Positions 44,145-54,805 of a DNA stretch of 64,000 nucleotides are shown here, in pieces (the stretch's first letter is position 1; each line of letters opens with the position of its first letter). The DNA comes from Tipula vernalis (Eukaryota > Arthropoda > Insecta > Diptera > Tipulidae). Location of the stretch: contig OY282558.1 in NCBI GenBank assembly GCA_958295665.1, positions 66,080,789 through 66,144,788 of the forward strand, in the 5' to 3' direction. The notes beneath the pieces were generated by a model, which had not been told where the DNA came from, made no database searches, and saw nothing but the letters and a program-made list of their open reading frames with translations. The translations under genes were made by a program, and so were the position numbers.

Positions 44145-47100
44145 TTATTCAGGGCACTGAAATCGGACTCTTTTTCTTGGATATGTCTGGTTGGTATTTG
44201 CTAAGCTGAGAATACCATGCGCCGGCTTTAGTCTGTCAATGGAAACATTTACATTTCGACCGTTTTGATCTATAATGATATGTTTCCTAAAACGACGAAT
44301 GACTCTATACGGTCCTTCGTATGGATTTGAAAGGCCGGTTCGTACCTTGTCGATACGAACAAAAACGTACTCGCAACTTGAAACAGTGAAGTTGAAGGGC
44401 AAAGCCGTACACTTGACAGTTTCATAGATTTTTGTCGTGTTAGGTAATCCACCGCGGCTTTCAACTCCTGCTAGCTCAGGAGGATGGCGTGGGGTTTTGT
44501 GGAACCTAACACAACCTTGCATTAGCCGCATGGTTGGGGAGGGGCAATTGGTCACAAAATGGACCGAAAACGAACGATCGATCTAAAGTTTTAGGGATAA
44601 AAACGGGCGTGGAACTTGACTTGCGGGTGTCAACAGGAATAACATTACGCATATTCGCACGAAGTTTGCCCACAAAGTCTGATGGATCGGGACTTGGATC
44701 CTGAGAGCTGGTCACGAAAAGTTCACCTGGTAGCTTGAGAACTTGTCCATAAACTAGTTTGGCTGGGGAACATTTCAGTTCGTCTTTGACTGCTGCTCGT
44801 ATTCCCAACAAAATAAGGGGTAGCTCAGTGCTCCAATGAATAACATTCCCTCGAGCTTTGAGCGATGCTTTCAGTTGTCGATGAAAACGTTCGACCATAC
44901 CGTTTGCCTGTGGATGGTAGGCAGTGGTACGAATTCGGTGTGCGCCTAGTAAACGCGTGAGCTCAAAGAAGAGTTTTGACTCGAATGGGCTACCCTGATC
45001 AGTCGTTATTTCAAGGGGTATTCCAAACCTTGAAATGTACTGCTCGACAAAAGTCTTAGCAATAGTGGCAGCGGTACTTTCTCGAATAGGATATGCCTCC
45101 GGCCATCGAGTGAATCTATCAACTATGGTAAGAATATATACATAACCTTCGGATGGTGAGATCGGCCCCACTACATCCATATGAATATGTTCGAACCTAG
45201 CTGATGGTAGACCGAAGTTTCCTGGTTGCGATTTTGTATGTCTCTGAACTTTACTTAGTTGGCATCCAATACAACTACGGACCCAATTCGTTACGTCACT
45301 GTTCATATTCGGCCAAAAATACCTACTGGAAATTAATCTTCGTGTAGCGTGCATGCTTGGATGAGAAAGACCATGTAGTGCGCTGAAAACTACTTGTCTT
45401 TGTGACACTGGAACAAATGGTCGATGAACCCCTGTTGATGTTTCACAATAAATCTGCAAATCGGAAAGGACGGTGAGCTTTATCTTGAACTTAGAACCCG
45501 CAGGACGAGATGAATTATCAAGAAGCTCTTTTAATTCATCATCAGACTCTTGAGCCTTAGCTAAATCATTAAAAAATAGTCTAGAAATTTTGTCAATTCG
45601 ATCAATGTGGTCACACGGTCATGACAGAGTGTCAGCGACCACATTGTGCTTGCCTGGCATATGTTGCACGTCCGTCGTAAACTGAGCGATGAAGTCTAAT
45701 TGTCGAGTCTGCCGTGGACTCTTCTCGCTCAGCGAGGTAATTGCCGTGGTAAGAGGTTTTTGATCCGTCTAGATGGTAAATTGCCTACCTTCTACGAAAT
45801 ACCTGAAATGTTTAATCGCTAGATAGATAGCGAGCAGTTCTCTGTCAAAGGCTGAATATTTACTTTCTGCTGTGGATAATTTGCGGGAAATGAACCCTAA
45901 AGGTTGCCAACATCCTTCGTTCATTTGTTGCAAGACTGCTCCCACAGCAATGTTAGAAGCGTCTGTGGCAATACTAAATCGAGAGTTGCTTAGGGAATGG
46001 GCTAACATAGTTACGTTAGCAAGTGCACTTCTAATTTGGACAAACGATTCATTACAGTCGTCAGGCCACGTGAAATTTTTGGCGTTCTTTGGCATTTTGT
46101 TCATTTTAGCCAGGTGTGCATGAATGCAAGAGAGCTATCCGGCTAGTTTGGGAATGAATCGGTGATAATAGTTGACCATTCCCACGAATCGCTGAATTTG
46201 TCGTATGGATGTTGGAGCAGGAAACTCTTTTATGGCTTCGACTCGCCTTGGCGAAGGTAATATGCCATCTGCAGAAATTTGGTGGCTGAGGAACTCTAGA
46301 GCGAATACACCGAATTCACACTTTGAAACTTGGATGTTTATTCCAAATTCGACTAACCTCTCAAACAACTGTTTGAGATGAAGTTTGTGCTCTTCCTCGC
46401 TTTTACTAGCCACAAGTATATCGTCTATATAAACATATACAAAGTGTAAACCTTTGACCACTTCATTCACGAAGCGCTGAAAGGTCTGCGCAGCATTCCG
46501 AAGACCAAAGGGCATTCTCATAAACTCATATAACCCAAATGGTGTGGTAATTGCCGTTTTAGTCACGTCTTCGGGCGCAATGGGGATTAGATGATAAGCT
46601 CTTACCAAGTCAATTTTTGAGAAAACTCTGCATCTTTCCAGGTGCATAGAAAAATTCTGAATGTGTGGGATCGGATAGCGATCAGGTTCGGTGACGGCAT
46701 TTAGGCCTCGATAGTCTCCACATGGCCTCCAATCTGTACCATTTTTCTTCTGAACCATGTGTAAAGGTGATGATACCGCAGAAGATGACGGTCGGCATAT
46801 ACCCAAATGGACCATGTGCTCGAACTCGGCAAGCGCTGTCTTGTGTCTGACCGGGTCCAGACGGCGTGGTCTCGAAAAAGGCAGGCGGCCTTTTGTATAG
46901 ATGTGATGAACCACACTGTGCTTTGCTGGACGGTTGTAGTTTGGTTCTTCAGTTAAAGAGGGAAAAATCTTCAAAATTTCACCATATCCATTTTCAACGG
47001 TCGGCAGGGTTGGCGTAGGTATTTTGACCTTAGCTGTCATTGCGTTTACAACTAGATTTGTCGTGGAATCAAGAAGTCGTCTTCCACGCAGGTCGACGAG

Positions 47101-47424
47101 AAGACCATACTTCGTCAGGAAGTCAGCACCAAGAATTGGTCTGTCTACTGACGCGATCGTGAAGATATGAGAGAATTGTCGCCGTAAGCCAACATCTACA
47201 TTCAGTAATGTAGTCCCGTACGTGCTGATTACTGAACCATTGGCGGCAGAGAGTACCAAGCTTGGGTTTTTCTTTGATGTGTTTCCGCGGAAACATTTTA
47301 CGGGGAGAACAGAAATATCGGCACCAGTATCTACAAGAAAAAGGGTATCGTTTTTTTCATCTTTGATAAAGAGGCGGCGATTATATTGTATCCGATTGTT
47401 TGCCGCGCTCTCAATCGGATTCAA
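44145..47424 (-). pseudogene. pol: pol: protease, RT, RNase H, integrase
   Basis: One frame covers 47424 to about 44506. Protease has [16 protein letters not shown] has [35 protein letters not shown] and [10 protein letters not shown]. RNase H has ATDASNIAVGAVL and FDRELLAI. Integrase has the His/His/Cys/Cys zinc site (HGLSHPS to CIGCQ) and the D, D, E residues (MDVVGP, TTDQGSPFES, NGMVERFHR). In-frame stops lie at 46135-46137, 45769-45771 and 45619-45621. A frameshift near 44510-44550 leads to the C-terminal GPY/F-type module (NPYEGPYRVI). All catalytic residues remain; only the stops and shift break it. Confidence 0.88.
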
Positions 47425-48286
47425 GGGTTTTTTGATTTAGGCTGGTTTGAAGATACATAGCGATGATTGCGCTTGCAAGGTAAAAAGCATTTCCTTGCAT
47501 CATTGCCGAATTTGTGATGGTAATAGCAGAAACCTTCAGTGTCGATGAAACGACGTCTGCTTCCGCTCCGTGGTCTTCTTGAAAAACGAGGAGATCCTCC
47601 TCGTGGGTCAGGTGAGCAGCTGCATCCTATTGACATTTGCTCAAGTTTTGACTCCATACTAGCGAGTCTAGCTTCCAGTCTACTCAAGGTTGTTTCAACA
47701 GGACGCTGGGAACTAGTCGAAGGAGAAGTTTGTACTGAGGACACGATGGGTCCGGTTGCCTCGTAAATTCGATCTGCAATTTCCAAAATATCATAAATTG
47801 ACTTATCGCCAATTGCTGTCAACGCGATATATAAACTCTTAGGGAGTCTACGAAGCCAAAACGTTCGCACCAGTTCTTCATCATATGATTCACCCGCCAG
47901 GTTTCGCATGGACCAGTAAGCTTCTGAGGGTTTTCTGTCACCCAATTCCACTCCATCAACTAATATTTCGAGACGACGTCCCGCTGATGGAGTGTGCCGG
48001 TTTGTCAGTGCTCGCTTTAGTGTTTCATATTTATTTTTGGGTGAAGGATTTTTAACGATCTCCAACACATTCGCGCATACTTCCCGTGGAAGGGCGCCAA
48101 TGACATGAAAAAAATTTGTGGTATCGGCACTGACATTTGCTAAACTAAATTGTGCTTCAGCTTGCGCGAACCAAACATTAGGGTTATCGGTCCAAAAATC
48201 GGGAAGTTTGATTCGTGAAGATTCCACTGCTGGCGTATGCTTTGATTCACTCTCTGGGATAGTATCTTTTCCATCCTCTTCGTTAG
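47421..48286 (-). pseudogene. gag: gag of CsRn1-like element, start deleted
   Basis: The frame is open from 48286, just inside the LTR fragment, to 47421, where it overlaps the start of pol by four bases in another frame. It reads LPDFWTDNPNVWFAQAEAQF, the usual opening of CsRn1-type capsids. An Arg/Ser-rich segment and the single finger CYYHHKFGNDARKC follow. The natural start codon seems to have been lost with the 5' deletion. The GTG at 48227 is unlikely to be a true start. Confidence 0.82.
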
Positions 48287-48300
48287 AGGCGCCACATACT

Positions 48301-49934
48301 CAAGTTAAAATTAAAATATGTAAATACAATTTCTAACAAATTCGATTTTTTCTTAAGTGTTCTTAATTCTGAAAATTAATCCTGAAGTCCGTCAACCTTG
48401 CAGACATGTTTCTACAGAGAGATATACCAAAAATATTGGTTTCAAGTTGTGTTTTTGTTGGCTTAATTCGTTGGGTTAATATAGAATTGACGAATGTATT
48501 AGAGCGGATCGCGAATTTTTGTTAAATTGGTAAATGCTTCGTCTGAATAGATCTACCGGGTTACCTTAAAAAAATAATACAGAAACTGTCAATACCGAAA
48601 AAAAAAATTCAGAAAAACTAAAATCCAGCAACACAATTATCAAAGTGCAACCCAATGTCTATAAAATTTGAGTTTTTCCGTAAGAGTTCTTAATACATAT
48701 TTATGATTAGGGAAATTGCTTCGTCAACCTTTCCGACACAGATCAAAGAAATTTCGGGCAATATAGTGATCCCAAAAAAAATATTTTCTACTTAAATTTA
48801 AAAAAAAAATGTTTATTTGAATTTTATGTGTTTCGAGAAATTTTTCAGCGATATTCTAAAATTCGATATTTTGACAGTGAATCAAAAATTTTATCCAATT
48901 CTTTGTTTATTCGATATATTGATTTTGTGACATTTTAGCACTATCCCGTTTGGCTTAATTTGTGAGTGTTTTTGTGAGAAGTTTTTAAAACTATAAAATT
49001 TTATCAAATTCTGTAGTTTTACTGTCGAAATTTAATATTTTATTACCTAAAATTGTATTGTAATTTAAAAAAAAATTGGAATCTGTCTTTTGAAATGTGG
49101 AACGCGTTTACTGCACCAATCCGAATGCATACTATTCGTTACATAAGTTGAATTGAAAAATCGGTACGCCTTATTCTTCAAATTTGCAAAATTGCTGCAA
49201 ATTGGATCAAAGCTGTTAAACATTATACTCACTGAGGAAACGGTTTGTAGGAAAATTAAAGCTCAAGAAAGATAAGCAAAAACGGCATGACCATAAGATA
49301 AGTGCGCTACAGATAATACTAAAAAATTCATGGAGAACACTCAATCAAATAATTTTTAATGAGATGAACTGTGGAATGGTATAAAATGATAGGTCACTTA
49401 ATTTGGCGTGTCATGTGCCAATCAACTGAACTCCAAAACCATTATTAAAATTAAATCATTTTTCGTGGATTTTAGAAGAGATGTGAAGTCATTGCGAGTC
49501 AAATAATCCCCCGCTATAAAAACCTTAACATAAAACTACAGACAGATTTCAATATTCCTAGTTCGAAAGATTGCTCCAGTTTCTTGACAACAATTTGCTT
49601 TCAGTCTCAGTACCTTTAAACTGATCGGTGCGGCAAGAAATAATGAACTATAGTACAATTTAGTAGCTTAAATGTATTTAACACAAGCCGAGCAGCTTTA
49701 GATTATAGAACCTAGTTTTATTAGATTTAAGACTAGACCCCGGTTTCCAGTGTGAATTCATAAAAGGAAGAAAGATGCACCTACAAATATTTCGTTGATG
49801 CGGGCTGTATTTTTTGAGAGAGAGAGAGAAATCGTCAACATTTTAATTCACATTCCGAAATTTGGACGAATAATCCACAATATGTATTTTTCGGAGTGCA
49901 CTTTCAATTTTCGGTATTGAAAATATTTCCTTAC
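48301..49934. other. Gene-free AT-rich stretch
   Basis: No gene or structured repeat was recognised between the CsRn1-like element and the SINE. Confidence 0.5.
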
Positions 49935-49950
49935 CACTTAATATTCTTTT

Positions 49951-50287
49951 TTTTTTGTTTTCCTCTTTGAAACTCTGCAATCTGTTCTGGGGCTCTAGGC
50001 ACTCCCAACCCTTTCGCAGTTCCCTTTTACCTTCCTACCTTACGCACTTAAGCCAAATCGAGGACGAACGGCTATAGACCCGTTTCTGTATAAACCTGTA
50101 GTGCTGACATGAAAGGTGGGTCGGTCCATAGATTCTGTACTCTCAACAGGAGGTCATAGAAGTGGTCATCTTCAGATTGTAATCAGATGATGAAAAATCC
50201 CTTTTGCATCCCGCCTCTATAGGGATTCGAACCCGGTACCTCCCGATCCAACTGCCGCAGCTTTAACCACTGCGCCGTTTGCTCGGT
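49951..50287 (-). mobile_element. tRNA-derived SINE with 16-bp TSD
   Basis: The minus strand begins ACCGAGCAAACGGCGCAGTGG. It contains an A-box-like GCAGTGGTTAAAGCTG and a B-box GGTTCGAATCC about 40 bp further on, spaced as in a tRNA-type RNA polymerase III promoter. A body of about 250 bp of unique sequence follows and then an A-rich tail (CAAAAAAAAAAG). A direct repeat CACTTAATATTCTTTT flanks it (49935-49950 and 50288-50303). The tRNA head is not a functional tRNA. The parent tRNA was not identified. Confidence 0.85.
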
Positions 50288-50426
50288 CACTTAATATTCT
50301 TTTTATTTTTATGATTTTTCGGAGTGTCAAAGAAATAAATTTTAAGTCAATCAGGTTTGTTTAAACGTATCGCAATCTTTTCTAGGGCTTAAGGCATCCC
50401 AACTCATTCGCAATTTTCTTAGAGCT

Positions 50427-50930
50427 CTACATTACACAGTAGCTCCAAATGTTTGCACCAATAAGATCCATGTTTATATGACTAAACCGGCGATCTGGCG
50501 GTTTGTACTGGCAAACCGGTGTTTTATTATGACGGTGTATTTTTGAGCGCTGACACTGAATACAGCCGCGAACGAACTTTGTGATATCTTTTCGCACGTT
50601 TGGCCAAACATATCGTTCCGTAACCAGTTTGATGGTAGTTTCAATGCCCGGATGCGATAATTTATGGGTTGAATCCATGATATAGTGAATTGACCAACGA
50701 AGTCTAAATGACGAATTTGCCGAGGGGAGGCTTTGTCCAATTTTTGTTGGATTGCGAATACTAGAGGTTTATGGTCAGTATATATATATACGGCTTATTC
50801 TTCCTTCCAGCATATATCGGAAATGTTTAACCCCTAGATTCGGTCAGCTTTTTTGAAAAATATCCCAATGGCTCGAAACTTTCACCGACGATTTGATGTA
50901 ACACCGCTCCTATCGCGAAATTCGATGTAT
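50427..50930 (-). pseudogene. pol: RNase H/integrase N-terminus of second CsRn1-like element
   Basis: Following the RT on the minus strand, pieces of RNase H (IAIGAVLHQIV, EPLGYFSKKL) and the integrase zinc site (HKLSHPGIETT, then CIQCQRSK) appear in different frames. The sense ends near INMDLIGAN at about 50460, just after the first catalytic Asp of the integrase core. The rest of integrase and the 3' LTR are missing. The SINE lies about 140 bp further on. Confidence 0.75.
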
Positions 50931-51791
50931 CTACGTGCAGAGAGAGAGAACAGAATTTTTCTTCGGAAAAGCGAGTGATGTAACAGTGGCGAATTCGTTT
51001 TTACACTTGTCGAACGCTTCGTTTGCTTCGTGGGTCCAATTTAATAACGTCTTGTCATTTTTTATATTGCCCTTAATCATCGAATGATAATAATTTATCA
51101 TAGCTAAGAAAGTTTTCAAATCTTTTGCTATGACAGGCTTACGATAATTTTTAATGGCTTCTATCTTGCTAGGAAGAGGTGAAATGCCATTTTTTGAAAT
51201 GATATGGCCTAGATATTGTAATTCAGATACGGCAAATTCACATTTAGCTACGTTGATAGCAAGGCGATGTTTACGTAGTCGTTCGAATACTAATCGTACA
51301 TGTTGTTCATGTTCGCTGATGTTTTCCAATGCAATCAATATGTCATCTAAATAAGGAAAAACAAATGTTAAACCTCTTAATGCCTCATGTATTAATCGTT
51401 GGAACGTTTGGGGTGCGTTTCGTAGACCAAACGTCATGAATACAAATTCGTACAACCCAAGCATATGCAGATCTATTTTGCTAAGTATTGTGGTTCCGTT
51501 CAAAATAGAAGTGCAATCATGGATATACGGTATTGGGTACCGGTCAGGCACTGTTTGAGCATTTAAAGCTCTATAGTCTCCACATGGTCGCCATGTTCCA
51601 TTAGATTTCGTGACCATATGTAAGGGTCTGGCCCAGTTGCTAGTAGAAGGCCGGCAAATGCCCATTTTCATTAAGTATTCGAACTCGTCCTTTGCCGCGG
51701 CCAACTTTTCAGGTTCTAATCTCCGTGGTCGAGCGAAAGTTGGCTGGCCTGTTGTTTCGATGTCATGCACAATTTCCGAATTTCGAATCAT
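50931..51791 (-). pseudogene. pol: RT of second CsRn1-like element, internal deletion
   Basis: A 286-codon frame with [26 protein letters not shown] and [11 protein letters not shown] (catalytic pair present, about 51340). After ILSKIDL it jumps directly to LGLYEF. Relative to the element at 43570-48296, some 22-24 residues between the first catalytic Asp and motif B are missing in frame (near 51470). This removes conserved palm sequence and would inactivate the enzyme although the frame is open. Confidence 0.82.
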
Positions 51792-51879
51792 TTTTGTTGT
51801 ATTTACTTACGTAATATCAGCAAATTTCATTAATAAATCGGCAAATGGTGATTATCGGTCGAATGTTTTGATTACCGCT

Positions 51880-52250
51880 GTTTGAAACTGTAGGAAGCCA
51901 CAAGCTGTCGATAATTTCGTGATATTATCTACCAGACGGCCGCCCTTTAAATGGATGAGTAGATCGAAATTGCGAATGAAGTCGGCTCCAATAATTGGCG
52001 TCTTAACGTCAGCAATAAAAAATTCCCATTCGAAATGGCGTCTTAAATTTAGATCTAATTTAATTCGTTTCTTACGAATAGCGTGCGAATAGTTTCAAAT
52101 CGGTTGAATCTTTTTTCTCGTTCGGCGTAGGCGGTAGCACGGAAACATCAGCGCCCGTATCAATAAGGAATTTGATAGCTGATTTTTTGTCCGTAATGGA
52201 CAGACGGCTAATGTTGACACGAGGGTATGTAGAATCGGCTAAACTCGTGT
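51880..52250 (-). pseudogene. Protease region of second CsRn1-like element
   Basis: The minus strand reads FLIDTGADVSVLP near 52175-52137, an aspartic-protease active site (DTGA). Frames with stops follow that still resemble the segment linking protease to RT. The domain is frameshifted and non-functional. Confidence 0.7.
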
Positions 52251-52262
52251 CAGCAGCCGGTG

Positions 52263-53100
52263 CTAGTCATCCTGATGAATGTTCTTTGGGTGAAGCGTTG
52301 TTTGTTGTATGTCGACAGGGGCTACGGCATTTACGAGATTTTCGACCAAATTGTCGGTGGTACCAACATTCTTCATTGGGGTCGCCAGGTATTGAGCTTC
52401 TCGTGCGCGAATTAGAGCATGATAAATTGCGGCTACGGCTTCGTCCGCGTTGGGACCATAAGTCACCAATCTTCCTTGATAATTGGGCAATTTCGGCTTT
52501 TAACTCCAGACATGTTGGGTCGCGTGCTGACCGAGTCGATTCAGTATCATGATCGACGGCATTGATAGTATGCATCTGTATAACGTCGACAATGGCGTTG
52601 GCTATTTTTGTAAACTCCTCTAGGGAGCCGACGGAGCCAGCTACGGCAGCTCGTGCATGGTCGGGCAATCGTTGAGCCCACAGTCCTTTAACTCGTCTCC
52701 TTTGGCAACTCGGCGCATCTCATGGAAAAAAAAGCTGGCTTGGTTTTAAATCGCCCAGCGGCATTTCGGACAACACTCGATTGAGTCGTCGTTGCTGGCT
52801 TTCGGAGAAATGTGCAATTAACTTTTCCTTAATATAATCGTATCTCTGAAATTCCGGGGTGACAGTGTTGTAGGATCTACAGCCGGTAATACTGTATTAT
52901 ATTGTTGTTTATCAGCTACTATTCCAGATGCGGGAAACCAGAAGTCCAGCGACAAAAACCAACTTTCAATATCATTATTAATCATTCAAGGCATTGGTAT
53001 TTTGGCGAATAGCGCTGCAACTCCCTCATCGGGTTGGTCAGCGCTTTCGGGTGCCTTCAAATCCGTTATGCCGGTTGAAGTAGTGGTGTTGGTGGTATGA
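52263..53100 (-). pseudogene. gag: gag of second CsRn1-like element
   Basis: The clear part is the frame 52668-52263, with CWYHRQFGRKSRKC as the single finger after an Arg/Ser-rich stretch. Upstream (52670-53100) short pieces such as ESWFLSLDFWFPASGI recall the capsid opening but are broken by stops. The finger differs from that of the 43570-48296 element, so this is a separate lineage. Confidence 0.75.
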
Positions 53101-53198
53101 GTGAGACCGGTAGTTGTCATTTAACTGTAAATCCGAACCGTTGTTCCGAAATATAGTTGGAATGTGCCGTCCGATAAAACTTAAAATCCGTTGATTAT

Positions 53199-53431
53199 GT
53201 TTTGTATTACGGAGTTTTGCGAATGATGACAAGGACGTAGACGCAGATGTTTACTAAATTATAATCACGAATGAAAATAACCGTATTAATTAATAACCGT
53301 AGTAATTTGTTTATGTTTAATTATAATAATTGTAGCACTAATTTCACTGCGTTCGCGATACCGTGTGTTTATTTTTCTGTGTAAAGGCCGGCTTTGTTGT
53401 TCAGAGCTTCGCTGACTGTCTTGTTATGACA
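53199..53431 (-). repeat. Possible 5' LTR of second CsRn1-like element
   Basis: Upstream of gag on the minus strand a stretch starts TGTCATAACAAGACAGTCAG and may end AATACA. No second LTR is left for comparison because the 3' end of the element is gone, and no convincing primer site was seen. The call is positional. Confidence 0.35.
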
Positions 53432-53469
53432 GTTGCTGGGAAGCATTTAAATGTGTCAATTTAACGCAA

Positions 53470-54800
53470 AACGCTTTCCATATTGTGGAGGTGTGGGTGT
53501 TTACATGTTAACCCTTCTAAAACTGATTTAGTTGCAGTTAATAGGCACAGAGACTTTGGTGGTATAACTGTGCCCTTTCTTTTCTGGAGGCCGATTAACA
53601 GATCAGACCACGTCAAACATTTAGGTGTCTTTTTGGATAGCAAAATCTTCTGGAAATTTCACTTGAATTTCACCTGCTATCTTTATTAAACTCAATGGTC
53701 TACAAATTATTGCTTGTAGGGTCATTGCTACTCCATATCATTACTACCAGAAATTGATAAGGTTAACAATAGGCTCTTCACTTTTGTCTGAATTCAGTTT
53801 TACCAAATTACTTTCGGTGGTGCCCCTTTGAGGGATTTGTGGCGATTACTGGATTTTTTTGAGAACTTGTCTAAGTCGACAGTCTTATTTTCTGACGGCT
53901 CTACGGAATGTACTGCCCTTCGTTTGATCTGAATTTATCAGGCTGCCTGGGTACATTTTTCTTACGTTTTGTTTAATTGAGCCATTGAATCCTGCTGTTA
54001 TAAATAAAAAATTTGTTGTCCGCACAAACAGCTTTTCTGTGCTTAATTCGTTGGATAATCCCTTGACTGTGTTAAAATTTATTAAGGACTAGGATCTATG
54101 TGGGTTTCTGCCCATTGTGGCATTGAGGGTAATGATATTGCTGGTTCTTTAGCAAAAATTGGGGCTGGGTTGAAATTTATTGGTTCCGGGAAGAACAAAA
54201 ATTATAAGAGAATTCATCTGTATTAGTTATGATTCGCTAGTACTTAACGCACAGCACATTCTGTATACTATATAGAATGTAAATTGTGGTATAATCAGTC
54301 CAGTCGCCGCGGCCTGATGAGAAGATTGATTTTTCATAATCATAAGCTCATCAGTTCGAAACTGGATTGAATTCTCTTACAATCTTCGGAACATATTAAA
54401 ATCATATAGTCGTAGTTTGGTACTAATAGCTGTCGCATTGCGAGATTTTTTTTATTAGTGGACCTAATTCAAGGGCCCCTAGGTTTGTTTTATCCCTCGA
54501 CCGGAACTAATTGAGAGTTCTGATCACGATTCTTACTAGTCATGGCCATTTTAAAACAAACCTTTTGCGCATATTTCTGACTAAGGATATGTTATGCGAG
54601 GCTTGTCTCGAAGATGATGTAGGCTGCATTAACTTCGTGTGCAGCTGCGCTGCTTTCGCCGGAGTTAGGTTGCAAATATTTTATTCTAGATCTATAGTTG
54701 AAGATCCGTTGTCTTCCGTGGTTTGGCCCAACTTTGGTTGGTTCCAACCAATTTTTAATAATATAATAAAACAACTTGATTGTTTAAATAATTATTTTTT
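53470..54800 (+). pseudogene. RNase H LINE fragment, interrupted
   Basis: Pieces of a plus-strand LINE ORF2 occur in order. The RT thumb reads VNPSKTDLVAVNRHRDFGG and HLGVFLDSKIFW (53495-53690). An RNase H end is broken into several frames (WVSAHCGIEGNDIAGSLAKIG, about 54105-54165). A C-terminal Cys/His motif follows (CEACLEDDVGCINFVCSCAAF, about 54595-54660). Many stops are present. Between the RNase H and the Cys/His part lies the small TIR element at 54191-54412. The group is the same broad I/LOA/R1 type as the elements at 15.8-17.5 and 19.7-24.7 kb. Confidence 0.75.
54191..54412 (-). mobile_element. ~215-bp TIR element, copy 2
   Basis: The reverse complement is similar to 31769-31983 over its full length, including the CTGATGAG/CTCATCAG centre and mirrored AGAGAATTCA ends. 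It sits within the LINE fragment 53470-54800, so it inserted after that LINE. Confidence 0.75.
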
Positions 54801-54805
54801 TTAAT

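Larger units (their letters stand above)
43570..48296 (-). mobile_element. CsRn1-like Ty3/gypsy LTR retrotransposon
   Basis: A minus-strand element with gag, protease, reverse transcriptase, RNase H and integrase. Its right boundary reads TGTGGCGCCTC on the minus strand, the same 11 bases that begin the 3' LTR at 44058. A candidate 4-bp duplication TACT lies at 43566-43569 and 48297-48300. Most of the 5' LTR, the primer site and the gag start seem to be deleted. The gag finger CYYHHKFGNDARKC and the Pol order fit the CsRn1 clade (family knowledge). Three in-frame stops and one frameshift in pol make it inactive. Confidence 0.85.

Noticed and set aside
50219..50287. A functional tRNA gene on the minus strand
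   Set aside because: A and B boxes are present, but the stems do not fold into a standard cloverleaf. The sequence continues into a SINE body with an A tail and target duplication.
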